A stretch of DNA of 64,000 nucleotides from the NCBI GenBank assembly GCA_030431455.1, contig JAUIJE010000005.1:451460-515459 (forward strand), written 5' to 3'. Under the pieces are notes generated by a model, which searched no databases, was not told where the DNA came from, and saw only the letters and a list, made by a program, of their open reading frames with translations. The stretch is from a bacterium (lineage in GTDB: Bacteria > Myxococcota > UBA727 > JAUIJE01). A program made the position numbers and the translations under genes. Positions 17,566 through 25,743 of the stretch are shown here, in pieces. How positions within the stretch are numbered: position 1 is the first letter of the stretch; each line of letters opens with the position of its first letter.

Positions 17566-20085
17566 TCACGACCCGAGGGTGCGCAGCCGCAGCAAGGGTT
17601 GGTCTGGGGTCCACGTGGTCAGGTCGATGTCGCCGGCCAAGAACCAATCGTTGTCCTCGGCGTCGTCCACCAGCACCTGCCGCAGACGGTAGCGGCCATC
17701 GCCCTCGTCCTCGAGCACGGTCTTGTCCACCAGGCGCGCGCGGTGGTCGAACACCAGCCGCTGGTGCTGTTCGTAAAAGGGCGCCATCGCGTCTTCGAGC
17801 GATTTTTCGTCCCACGCCTCATCGGCCTGCACCGCGCGCAATGCCATTTCATAGTCTTTTTCGGCCAAAGCTTTCACCAGGTGGTGCACCTCGGCGCGCA
17901 GCGCGGCCTTGAACGCGCGGGGGTCGCGGCGGTAGTCGATGGTGGGCGCGTCGTGGTTGTGCTCAGGACCCGCCTCGGCGTCGTTGCTCGGGTGCAACAG
18001 ACTCTCCCACTCCTCGATGAGGGAGGTGTCGGTCTGGGCGAGCATGGTGCGCAAGAACCCGAGCACGTCGTAGACGCCCTCGGTGCGCTGGGTCTCGGGC
18101 ACGGTCTGGGCCAAGGTCCGGTAGGTCTGCGAGATGTGTCGCAACAGGATGCCCTCGCTGCGCTGCAGACCGTACTCGCGGATGTAATCGTGAAAGGTCA
18201 TGAACCGCTCGACCATTTCGCGGCAAATCGATTTGGGCCGGATGTTCTCTTCGCCCACCCAAGGGTGCTTTTTCGCGAACGCGTTGAACGACTCGTACAC
18301 AAACTCGCGCAGGGGCTTGGGGTGTTCGATCTTCTCGAGCTCCTCCATGCGCTGGTCGTACTCGACCCCGGCGGCCTTGAGCTCGGCGACCTTCTCTCGC
18401 TTGAGCCGGTCCACCTGCTTCATCAAGATCACCCGCGGGTTCTCGAGGATGGCCTCCACCAACGTGAGCACATCCAGCGCGAACGTCTCGCTTTGCTCGT
18501 CGAGCAAGCCCAGGGTCTCGACCAAATACAGGCTCAACGTCTGGTTGAGCGAGAAGTCGATCTGCAGGTCATCGCGCACCCGAAGCTGGGGGCCGTCATC
18601 GCCCGGCACCAACGAGATGAGCTCGGCTTCCTCGAGGGACGCGATGAGCGTCTCGGCCCGGGCCCGGTGGGCCTCTTTTTGTTTGTCGGTGTCGTGGCAG
18701 GACTCGATCAACCGCATCAACCGGGCATAGCCATCGTCGTGCCCCTGGGCGAGGTTGAGCACCATCCCGTGGGTGACGAAAAAGCGGCTCTCCAGGGGCT
18801 CGGGCTCGGCCTTCTGCAACCGCTCGAACGTGGCTTGATCGAAGTGCACGTAGCCCCGGTCGGGGGGCTTTTTCTTGACGATCTTTTTCTTCTTTTTGCC
18901 CTCGAGCCCGCGGGCCTTGGCCTCGAGGCGGAGGTTCTCGATCACGTGCTCGGGGGCCTGGGCCACCACGCTGCCCGCGTCGTCAAAGCCCTTGCGCCCC
19001 GCCCGCCCCGCGATCTGTTTGAAGTCCCGGACCGAGAGGATCGCGGTCTTCTCCCCGTCGTATTTGCAGAGCTTGGCGAACAACACGGTGCGAATGGGGA
19101 TGTTCACCCCCACCCCCAATGTGTCTGTGCCGCAGATGACCCGCAGCAGCCCTTGCTGGCTGAGCTGCTCGGTGACAAGCCGGTACTTCGGCAACAGACC
19201 CGCGTGGTGCAGGCCCAGGCCGTGGTGCAAGTAGCGCTTGATGTCCTTGCCGTACGCGGTGTCGAACTTGAAGCCGGCGAGCGCTTCTTTGATGCGGCCT
19301 TTGTGCTCTTTGGTCACAAAGTCGATGCTCATCAGGCTCTGGGCCTGCTCGGCGCAGGCCCGCTGGGTGAAGTTGACGACGTAGATCGGCGCCTTGTTGG
19401 ACCCGAGGAGCTTCTCGATCGCCTCGTGGATGGGGTCTTCGGAGTAGGTAAAATCGAGGGGGACCGGGCGCTCGGCGGTGGTGACCTTTTTCACCGGTCG
19501 GCCGGTGAACTGCTCGAGCCCGTCGGCGATGGCCAGGGTGTCACCCAGCGTCGCGCTCATGAGCAGAAACATTGTGCGGGGCATGGTCAGAAGCGGGACC
19601 TGCCAGGCGATGCCGCGGTCTTTGTCCGCGTAATAATGAAACTCGTCCATCACCACGTAGTCGAACGGGGCGCGCTCCCCGTCGCGCAGCGCGATGTTGG
19701 ACAAAATCTCGGCGGTGCAACACACGATGGGCGCGTCTTTGTTCATCGACGCGTCCCCGGTCATCATGCCCACGTTCTCGGCGCCGAGGTCGTCGCACAG
19801 AGCGAAGAACTTCTCGCTCACCAGCGCCTTGATCGGGCTGGTGTAGGCCACGCGCTTGCCCTCGCACAGCGCCTTGAAATGAAGCGCGAGGGCGACCATC
19901 GACTTGCCCGAGCCGGTGGGGGTGTTGAGGATGACGTGGCTGTTGCCGAGCAGCTCGAGGATGGCCTCTTCCTGGGCGGGGTACAGCTCGAGGCCGCGGT
20001 CGGCCATGGCCTCGAGAAATCCCATCATGATGGCGTCGGCGGACGTGTCCCCCCCAGGGGGCCGGAAGTCGATCAAAGGTGTCAC
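17566..20085 (-). CDS. Ski2-like DExH-box helicase (DUF3516-type C-terminus)
   Basis: 839 residues from GTG 20085. Walker A TPTGSGKS at residues 55-62, motif Ia TSPIKALVS, motif II DEFH at 147-150, motif III MSATLG, and motif VI QIAGRAGRKG. These place it in the Ski2/Mtr4-like superfamily 2. A Lys-rich insertion (GKKKKKIVKKK) precedes a long helical C-terminal region typical of the DUF3516 helicases of actinobacteria and myxobacteria. ATP-driven unwinding of RNA or DNA in the cytoplasm is expected; its exact role in bacteria is not settled. It is divergent from the M48 protease gene across 144 bases. Confidence 0.92.
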   Translation of the reverse strand: MTPLIDFRPPGGDTSADAIMMGFLEAMADRGLELYPAQEEAILELLGNSHVILNTPTGSGKSMVALALHFKALCEGKRVAYTSPIKALVSEKFFALCDDLGAENVGMMTGDASMNKDAPIVCCTAEILSNIALRDGERAPFDYVVMDEFHYYADKDRGIAWQVPLLTMPRTMFLLMSATLGDTLAIADGLEQFTGRPVKKVTTAERPVPLDFTYSEDPIHEAIEKLLGSNKAPIYVVNFTQRACAEQAQSLMSIDFVTKEHKGRIKEALAGFKFDTAYGKDIKRYLHHGLGLHHAGLLPKYRLVTEQLSQQGLLRVICGTDTLGVGVNIPIRTVLFAKLCKYDGEKTAILSVRDFKQIAGRAGRKGFDDAGSVVAQAPEHVIENLRLEAKARGLEGKKKKKIVKKKPPDRGYVHFDQATFERLQKAEPEPLESRFFVTHGMVLNLAQGHDDGYARLMRLIESCHDTDKQKEAHRARAETLIASLEEAELISLVPGDDGPQLRVRDDLQIDFSLNQTLSLYLVETLGLLDEQSETFALDVLTLVEAILENPRVILMKQVDRLKREKVAELKAAGVEYDQRMEELEKIEHPKPLREFVYESFNAFAKKHPWVGEENIRPKSICREMVERFMTFHDYIREYGLQRSEGILLRHISQTYRTLAQTVPETQRTEGVYDVLGFLRTMLAQTDTSLIEEWESLLHPSNDAEAGPEHNHDAPTIDYRRDPRAFKAALRAEVHHLVKALAEKDYEMALRAVQADEAWDEKSLEDAMAPFYEQHQRLVFDHRARLVDKTVLEDEGDGRYRLRQVLVDDAEDNDWFLAGDIDLTTWTPDQPLLRLRTLGS

Positions 20086-20229
20086 CCCGGCACCCTACCC
20101 CACCGGGGCCGCCGGCGAACGCACCCTTTTGGTCGTCGAGCAAGAACGGTCTTGAAAGGCGCGCGCGCATGAACGATGACGCGCCCTGAACGCCTTCGGC
20201 GCGAGCGTCGAAGAGGCCAAGGAGGCAGC

Positions 20230-21054
20230 ATGAAGCGCGTGTGGATGGCATCGGCGATGGCCGCGGTGGTGATGGGAACGACGGGCGGATGCGCGACCGC
20301 GAAGGAGACCGCCAGCGATGTCAACCGCGCGGCCGCCGATGTGCTGCTCCCCATCGAGGAGGAGACCAAGCTCGGCACGGAGATGAAAAAGGAGATCGAG
20401 AAGGACCTCACCCTCATCGACGACAGCGACGCGGGAAAATACGTGAAGACCTTGGGCGTGAAGATCGTGCGCGCGGCCAAAGACAAGGGCGAGGTGCCAG
20501 AGGGCATCAAGTTTCGCTTCCACACCGTCAAGGACGACAAGACGGTGAACGCCTTCGCCATCCCCGGCGGCGACATCTACGTCTACACCGGGTTGCTCAA
20601 GCGCGCGGACAACGCCGCCGAGGTCATCTCCGTGCTCGGCCACGAGGTCGCCCATGTCACCCGACGCCACATCGCCAAACGCCTGGTCGCGCAGTACGGC
20701 CTGCAGGCCATCGTCGGGCTCGCCCTCGGCGAGGACCCTGGCCTGCTCGGCGAGCTCGCGTCCCAGATCGCCATCGGCGGGGCCCTGCTCAAGCACAGCC
20801 GCGACGACGAACAGGACGCGGACTACGTCGGCATTCCCTACACCATCGCCGCCGGCTACGACCCGCACGCCTTCCTCAGCTTCTTCGAAAAACTGAAGAG
20901 CGACGGGGACACCCAGCTGCTCTCCTTTCTCAGCTCACACCCCATGCCGGCCGAGCGCATCGCCAACGCCCTGAGCAAGATCAACAGCCTGAACCAGGGC
21001 GTGCCCACCAAGCTCGGCGAAGACGAGCACCAAGCGATCAAAGCCGGCCTCTGA
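20230..21054 (+). CDS. M48-family zinc metalloprotease lipoprotein
   Basis: 274 residues from ATG 20230 (AGGAGG upstream). Signal peptide with lipobox TGGC; Cys21 would be lipidated. The zinc site HEVAH is at residues 138-142 (VLGHEVAHVTRRH), with the distal Glu in DEQDADYVG. The segment AFAIPGGDIYVYTGLL and SSHPMPAERIANAL are typical of the Oma1/BepA/LoiP group. Such proteins reside in the periplasm, attached to the outer membrane, and degrade or help assemble outer-membrane proteins. No TPR domain is present, so it is closer to LoiP than to BepA. Confidence 0.93.
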   Translation: MKRVWMASAMAAVVMGTTGGCATAKETASDVNRAAADVLLPIEEETKLGTEMKKEIEKDLTLIDDSDAGKYVKTLGVKIVRAAKDKGEVPEGIKFRFHTVKDDKTVNAFAIPGGDIYVYTGLLKRADNAAEVISVLGHEVAHVTRRHIAKRLVAQYGLQAIVGLALGEDPGLLGELASQIAIGGALLKHSRDDEQDADYVGIPYTIAAGYDPHAFLSFFEKLKSDGDTQLLSFLSSHPMPAERIANALSKINSLNQGVPTKLGEDEHQAIKAGL

Positions 21055-21069
21055 GCCCGCCCGCCCAGC

Positions 21070-21088
21070 TGTGGGCACATTCCCCACA
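21070..21088 (+). terminator. Hairpin downstream of the M48 protease gene
   Basis: TGTGGG and CCCACA form a 6-bp stem around a 7-base loop, 16 bases after the stop. There is no T-tract, so it is at best a weak or factor-dependent terminator. Confidence 0.35.
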
Positions 21089-21189
21089 AACCCGACCGGG
21101 CCCGCCCCGCGTGGGGCTGCGGCTCGTCGGGGTGTGCCCAATTGTCAGGGCCAGGGCCCGTTGCGCGGGGGCCCGGCATCCGGCACGAA

Positions 21190-24045
21190 ATGATCATGCA
21201 ACGCCTTTGTTTTTCCGCCGCCCTCGCCGCCCTCGCCGCCTCGATCCCGACCGGATGCCCCGGGCCCACCGACATCGACACCATCGCGGTGTACGCCGGG
21301 AGCGACCCTGCGCCGGCCCTGGCCCTCGCCGCCGACGACCTGGAGGCGGTGCTGCGCGACACCCTGTCGCTCACCGTCGAGCGCCACGACACCGCCGCCC
21401 CCGCGTGCGCCGCGGGGGTCATCGCCGTCGACGTGGGCGGCGTCACCGGCCAACACCCGCGCTCGGGCGAGAGCCTCGCCGACCAGGACTACTTCCTGTC
21501 CGAGGAAACGTGCGACGGGGGCCGCAAGCTCACCCTCGGGGGCGGCTCCCTGCTCAGCGCCCAGTGGGCGGTCTACCACCTCACCGAGCTGCTCGGCGTT
21601 CGCTATTTCCACCCCGAACAGACCTATGTGCCCGACACCGCGGAGTGGCCGGCGGACCCCATCGATATCGTGGAGAGCCCCACGTTCTACGATCGCTGGT
21701 TCAACGCCCACCGCACCCACCCCATCGAGCTGTCCGCCCCCCTCGACGTCGGCGACCTGGACATGGGCCAATACCAACGCAACTGGATCGACTGGCTGCT
21801 CAAGAACCGCTCGACCCGGTCGGGGGGCTGGGACGGCGAGTTCGTCGGGGACTATGCATTCATGCGCGGCTTCCCCCGCGGGGCCGGGCTCAACCTCTAC
21901 AGCAGCCAGCAGGGGGGCACGCCCCTCATCGACCCCGACGACCCCCGCTCGGTCGAGGAGCAGATCGCCGCCGCCATCGAGCAACGCATGGCCGCGGTGG
22001 CGGGGATGCCCGACGTGACCCAGTTCGGGTTTACCTTCAACCCCAGCGAGTTCACCGAGGGCGATCCCGAGGAGACGGTCGAGACCCTCACCTTCATCGC
22101 CAACACCATCGCCGCCGACTACCCGGGCGTGCGCGTGGAGTGCATCAACCACGGCACCGCGATGGAAGAACGCGAGCCCTACGGCGTGCGCTTCATGGAC
22201 CTGTCCATGTTTGCCCCCGACAACCTCGAGGTGAAGCTTCACACCTTGATGTTCTATGACATTGTGCGGCCCGCTCCCGTCTACGGCAACGACGACTTTT
22301 CGTTCTTCCGCGACTTCATCGAAGACCAGTACGACAACCGGCGGCTCCACTATTACCCCGAGTCCAGCTGGTGGCTGACCTTCGACCTGCCCGTGCCGCT
22401 CTACCTCGCCCCCGCCTCCCTCGATGCCCGTGACATCGACATGGCCTACCTCCGCCCGTTCTTGTCCGACGGGCCTGACGCCCAAACCGGCGTGTACGGC
22501 CACGAGACGTTCTCCTCCGGGCAGGAGTGGGGCTACTGGCTCATCGACTACTGCACCACCAAGATGTCCTGGGACATCGACTTCACCGCCCGGGACTGCA
22601 TCGCCGACGTCGCGTCGATCTTCCGAAAGTCCGAACCCGTGATCCAAGCCTTCGACGAAGCCATGTCGTTCCAGGCCGACATCATGCGGGAGCCCGACAT
22701 CGTCCGGTTCCTCGTCGGCAGCGACGACGAGACCGAGGTGGCGTTCGACACCGGCATCGTGTTTCACCCCCTGCCCCCCCGGCCGGGCGAAATTCTCACC
22801 TACACCGACGAGCAGGCCCAAGCCCTCACCGACATCCTCGCCCAGCTCGACACCGTGGCCCTCAACCACCACGCCTGGGCCCAACAAATCGACGAGTCGG
22901 TGCTCGCCAACGAGGGGATGAAAAAGGTCCTGCTCGAGGAGATGCGCGACGGGTTCGAGGTCTTTTCCCTCCGGGCCAGTCACGCCATCGAGGTCTACCA
23001 AGCCGCCCTCGACCTGCGGGCCGCCATCGCCGCCACCGACCTCGACGCCATCGACGCCGCCTTCACCGGGGTCGAGCTCGCCCGCGCCTTCACCACCGAG
23101 GCCACCTCGCTGGTGCGGGCCCAAGAGGCGCGCTACCGCTACCCCGCCGCCCTCACCATCGTCGGCGACGAGCCCGGCACCGAAGGCGCGATCGAAAACA
23201 AGACCATCTACCCCTACCGCTATCTCGGCCGCACCCACCGCATGTTCTATTGGCATCGTCCCGATGAACAGCTCGCGATGCTGTTCGGCGATGGGCTCGA
23301 GCTGGTCCGCCCCAACCGCCGGCTGCTCCCCGCCGGCCAGGCGCTGACCATTGACCTGCTCGCCGACGGGGTCTCGGACCTGCAGGTCGACCGGGGCGAC
23401 GGCACCGTCGACAACGCCCTCGCGCCCTATACCTATGCCGACCAGGGCGTGTACCACTGGACCCTGGACGCCACGTCGGAAAGCGGCGTCATCCACCACG
23501 AGGACGACGTGGCCATCGTCGACCGGCGCTTCGTGTTCGCCCGGGGGCGCCTCGACGTGATCGAGCCCGAGGGCGCGTCATTGCTCGCCGGCCTGATGCC
23601 CGGCTTCGTCGTCGGACTGATGGACGGACCCGCCGGCGAACAGATCGCGCTCGGGCGGGTGGACGAACACTTCGACGAGCAGGACCTGGTGGTGGCGGCC
23701 CACGCCCCCCTCACCGTGCGCCCGCGCAATGGCATGGTGTCCGAACCCGGGGACCTCAGCCTCGAGCTGCGCGACGTCGGCAATGTCAATGTGTACGACG
23801 CGGTGATCGACCTCGAGCCCCACCCCGATTACGACTACATCTTCTACCTCAACTTCGAAGGCGTGCTCCGCATCCAAGAGGTCATCGACCTGTTGGTGGG
23901 GGTCGGCGGGTTCGAAGAGGTGGGGGCCCGGCAGCTGGTGGCGGACATCTTGGAATACACCCCCGAAACCCTCCCGGACGAGGTATCGTTTCGCCTGCGG
24001 GCGGATGGGACCGAGGAGAACCTCGACCCCGCCCCGGAGGAGTGA
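21190..24045 (+). CDS. Large lipoprotein with glycosidase-like fold (alpha-glucuronidase / DUF4838-like)
   Basis: 951 residues from ATG 21190 (a second Met is two codons on; no strong ribosome binding site for either). Signal peptide with lipobox PTGC, Cys23. Residues 30-150 resemble the N-terminal beta-hexosaminidase/alpha-glucuronidase domain: ALAADDLEAVLRDTLSLTVE, then AQWAVYHLTELLGVRYFHPEQTYVP. A central region looks like a TIM-barrel (VTQFGFTFNPSEFTEGDPEE, RLHYYPESSWWLTF). The C-terminal part is beta-rich. A role in cleaving uronic-acid glycans at the cell surface is plausible but inferred; catalytic residues could not be assigned. It is followed after 4 bases by an acetyltransferase gene. 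Confidence 0.7.
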   Translation: MIMQRLCFSAALAALAASIPTGCPGPTDIDTIAVYAGSDPAPALALAADDLEAVLRDTLSLTVERHDTAAPACAAGVIAVDVGGVTGQHPRSGESLADQDYFLSEETCDGGRKLTLGGGSLLSAQWAVYHLTELLGVRYFHPEQTYVPDTAEWPADPIDIVESPTFYDRWFNAHRTHPIELSAPLDVGDLDMGQYQRNWIDWLLKNRSTRSGGWDGEFVGDYAFMRGFPRGAGLNLYSSQQGGTPLIDPDDPRSVEEQIAAAIEQRMAAVAGMPDVTQFGFTFNPSEFTEGDPEETVETLTFIANTIAADYPGVRVECINHGTAMEEREPYGVRFMDLSMFAPDNLEVKLHTLMFYDIVRPAPVYGNDDFSFFRDFIEDQYDNRRLHYYPESSWWLTFDLPVPLYLAPASLDARDIDMAYLRPFLSDGPDAQTGVYGHETFSSGQEWGYWLIDYCTTKMSWDIDFTARDCIADVASIFRKSEPVIQAFDEAMSFQADIMREPDIVRFLVGSDDETEVAFDTGIVFHPLPPRPGEILTYTDEQAQALTDILAQLDTVALNHHAWAQQIDESVLANEGMKKVLLEEMRDGFEVFSLRASHAIEVYQAALDLRAAIAATDLDAIDAAFTGVELARAFTTEATSLVRAQEARYRYPAALTIVGDEPGTEGAIENKTIYPYRYLGRTHRMFYWHRPDEQLAMLFGDGLELVRPNRRLLPAGQALTIDLLADGVSDLQVDRGDGTVDNALAPYTYADQGVYHWTLDATSESGVIHHEDDVAIVDRRFVFARGRLDVIEPEGASLLAGLMPGFVVGLMDGPAGEQIALGRVDEHFDEQDLVVAAHAPLTVRPRNGMVSEPGDLSLELRDVGNVNVYDAVIDLEPHPDYDYIFYLNFEGVLRIQEVIDLLVGVGGFEEVGARQLVADILEYTPETLPDEVSFRLRADGTEENLDPAPEE

Positions 24046-24049
24046 GCCG

Positions 24050-24505
24050 ATGGCCAAACCGCCCGCGGTGAAGGTGAGGGACGCGGACATGTCGGATCGG
24101 GCGGAGCTGCTGATGATGCGGCGCCGCTTGTGGCCCAGCAGCCACGACGACCACAGCGGGGAAGTCGACCGGTTCTTTCAGCACCGGCACAAGGAGCGCG
24201 AGGTCTTCATCGCCGAGATGGGCGAGGAGATCGTCGGCTTCATCGAGCTCGCGGTGCGCAACTACGCCGAGGGCTGCACCACCGATCGGGTCCTGTACAT
24301 GGAGGGCCTGTTCGTCAAAGCCATCGCCCGCCGCCGCGGGGTGGGCCGGGCGCTGCTCGACGCGGCCGAAGCGTGGGGCCAGGCCCTGGGGTGCCGAGAG
24401 TTCGCCTCCGACACCATGCTCGACGACCAAGACGGCGTGACCGCCCACGAACAACTTGGATTTGAAGAGGTGGGCGCGCTTCGCTGTTTCAAAAAAATGC
24501 TGTAA
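24050..24505 (+). CDS. GNAT acetyltransferase resembling AAC(6') aminoglycoside acetyltransferases
   Basis: 151 residues from ATG 24050, 4 bases after the upstream stop, with CGGAGGAG inside that gene's end. The order of motifs follows the AAC(6') family: MMRRRLWPSSHDDHSGE, VFIAEMGEEIVGFIELAVRNYAEGC, the acetyl-CoA loop YMEGLFVKAIARRRGVGRALLDAAEAWGQALGC, ASDTMLDDQDGVTAHEQLGFEEV, and a terminal CFKKML. Known members acetylate aminoglycosides in the cytoplasm. A chromosomal copy tied to a lipoprotein gene may have another natural amine substrate, so resistance is not implied. Confidence 0.85.
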   Translation: MAKPPAVKVRDADMSDRAELLMMRRRLWPSSHDDHSGEVDRFFQHRHKEREVFIAEMGEEIVGFIELAVRNYAEGCTTDRVLYMEGLFVKAIARRRGVGRALLDAAEAWGQALGCREFASDTMLDDQDGVTAHEQLGFEEVGALRCFKKML

Positions 24506-24514
24506 GCGGCCTGC

Positions 24515-25093
24515 ATGTCTTACGATCTCGTGTTTTGGAAGGGCTTTCCCACCGAGGAGCCCGCGACGGTTTGGAATCTTTTGGCCCAGGGCGAAGACGT
24601 ACGTTTCGTGCAGCCCATCGGCCCCGGCGAGGCGGTGGACGCGTTCCGGGCCGAGTTCGGGGCCAAGGTGGCGTACAACGTCGACGACGGCGAAGTGCTC
24701 GGGCCTGGTTTCGAGTTTCAGGTCGAGAAGAACGCGCCGTACCTGCACATCAACTGTGCGTTCGGGCTCGTCGAGGACGAGGACGATCAAGGCACATTGT
24801 CGAAGATCCAGCGCGCGGGCCAGTTCCGCCTCGGGTGCCAGATGTTCGACCCCCAGACGGGCGAATACGCGGAGACCACCAAGCCCCTGACCGAAGGGGA
24901 AAAGAAGGCCCTGTCCGGCATCCCCACGAAGGTGGCGCCGGCCTTCGCAGTGGGGGGCGCGGTGGCCCACAAGAAGTTTGGCCCGGGCACGATCACCGCC
25001 CTCATCGGCGGCGGGGACAAGTGCCAGGCCCAGGTGAAGTTTGACGACGGAAGCGAGCGCAAGCTGCTCACCCGGTTCTTGACCGCGGCCTGA
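24515..25093 (+). CDS. Protein with C-terminal UvrD/PcrA-tail-like domain
   Basis: 192 residues, 9 bases after the acetyltransferase stop. The N-terminal half (MSYDLVFWKGFPTEEPATVW; FRAEFGAKVAYNVDDGE; APYLHINCAFGLVEDEDD) is not recognised. The C-terminal 45 residues (VGGAVAHKKFGPGTITALIG, then VKFDDGSERKLLTRFL) resemble the small Tudor-like SH3 domain at the end of UvrD/PcrA helicases, which binds RNA polymerase or other proteins. Cytoplasmic, with no signal peptide. No clear ribosome binding site, so it may depend on coupling to the upstream gene. Confidence 0.65.
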   Translation: MSYDLVFWKGFPTEEPATVWNLLAQGEDVRFVQPIGPGEAVDAFRAEFGAKVAYNVDDGEVLGPGFEFQVEKNAPYLHINCAFGLVEDEDDQGTLSKIQRAGQFRLGCQMFDPQTGEYAETTKPLTEGEKKALSGIPTKVAPAFAVGGAVAHKKFGPGTITALIGGGDKCQAQVKFDDGSERKLLTRFLTAA

Positions 25094-25144
25094 GACACTC
25101 AGGTCGTTTATTTTCAGCCTCTTACGGCGATAGTTTAGGTCTAA

Positions 25145-25172
25145 TTGAGCAATGTGATGGGCTAATTATAGG
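25145..25172 (+). promoter_or_regulatory. Candidate sigma-70 promoter before the secretin-domain gene
   Basis: The 98-base gap is locally A+T-rich. TTGAGC (25145-25150) and TATAGG (25167-25172) are 16 bases apart, followed within 20 bases by AGGAGG and the ATG. The match is partial and untested. Confidence 0.35.
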
Positions 25173-25191
25173 GTGGCCGCAGGAGGTCATC

Positions 25192-25743
25192 ATGCGCCCA
25201 TTGTTGCCGGTTGTTGCCGCCCTCGCCTTTGCCGCCTCCGGCGCCCTGGCCGTCCCCACCGCCCCGCCCCGGCCCACCAAGGCGCGCCCGCACGCGGCCA
25301 AGACCACCAAAAAACGCATCAACCTCGACGTGCAGAACGCCGACATCCGCAACGTGGTGCGCCTCATCGGCGACACCTCTGGGCAGAACTTCGTCATCGG
25401 CGACGACGTCAAAGGCCGCGTGACGATCAAGCTGCGCAACGTGCCCTGGGACGAAGCCCTCGACGTCATTCTCGCCACCAAAGACCTGGGCAAGACCCAG
25501 CACGGCGACAACATCATCCGCATCGCCCCCCGCACCGTGCTCGAAGAGGAGCGCGCGCGCCGCCTCGACCGCGCCGACGAGTGCCAGGAAAAGGGCCCGC
25601 TCACCACCCGCCTCATCCCCGTCAACTACGGCCGGGCCGCGGACATGGCCCCGTTGGTCAAGGCCACTCTCACCAAGCGCGGTACAGTGACATTTGATGA
25701 GCGCACCAACACCCTCATCGTGCGCGACGTCGACTGTCCCTGA
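25192..25743 (+). CDS. Short exported protein made of secretin N-terminal domains only
   Basis: 183 residues from ATG 25192 (AGGAGGTCATC upstream). Signal peptide ending GALA, then a basic Pro-rich linker. Residues 42-105 match the STN domain of PilQ-type secretins (INLDVQNADIRNVVRLIGDT, KGRVTIKLRNVPWDEALDVIL), and residues 120-180 match the first secretin N domain (LIPVNYGRAADMAPLVKATL, TVTFDERTNTLIVRDV). The protein then stops, so the second N domain and the membrane-spanning secretin barrel are absent. The stop codon adjoins the convergent kinase stop. Either a specialised periplasmic secretin-like fragment or a truncated pilQ-like gene; no barrel remnant follows. Confidence 0.8.
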   Translation: MRPLLPVVAALAFAASGALAVPTAPPRPTKARPHAAKTTKKRINLDVQNADIRNVVRLIGDTSGQNFVIGDDVKGRVTIKLRNVPWDEALDVILATKDLGKTQHGDNIIRIAPRTVLEEERARRLDRADECQEKGPLTTRLIPVNYGRAADMAPLVKATLTKRGTVTFDERTNTLIVRDVDCP

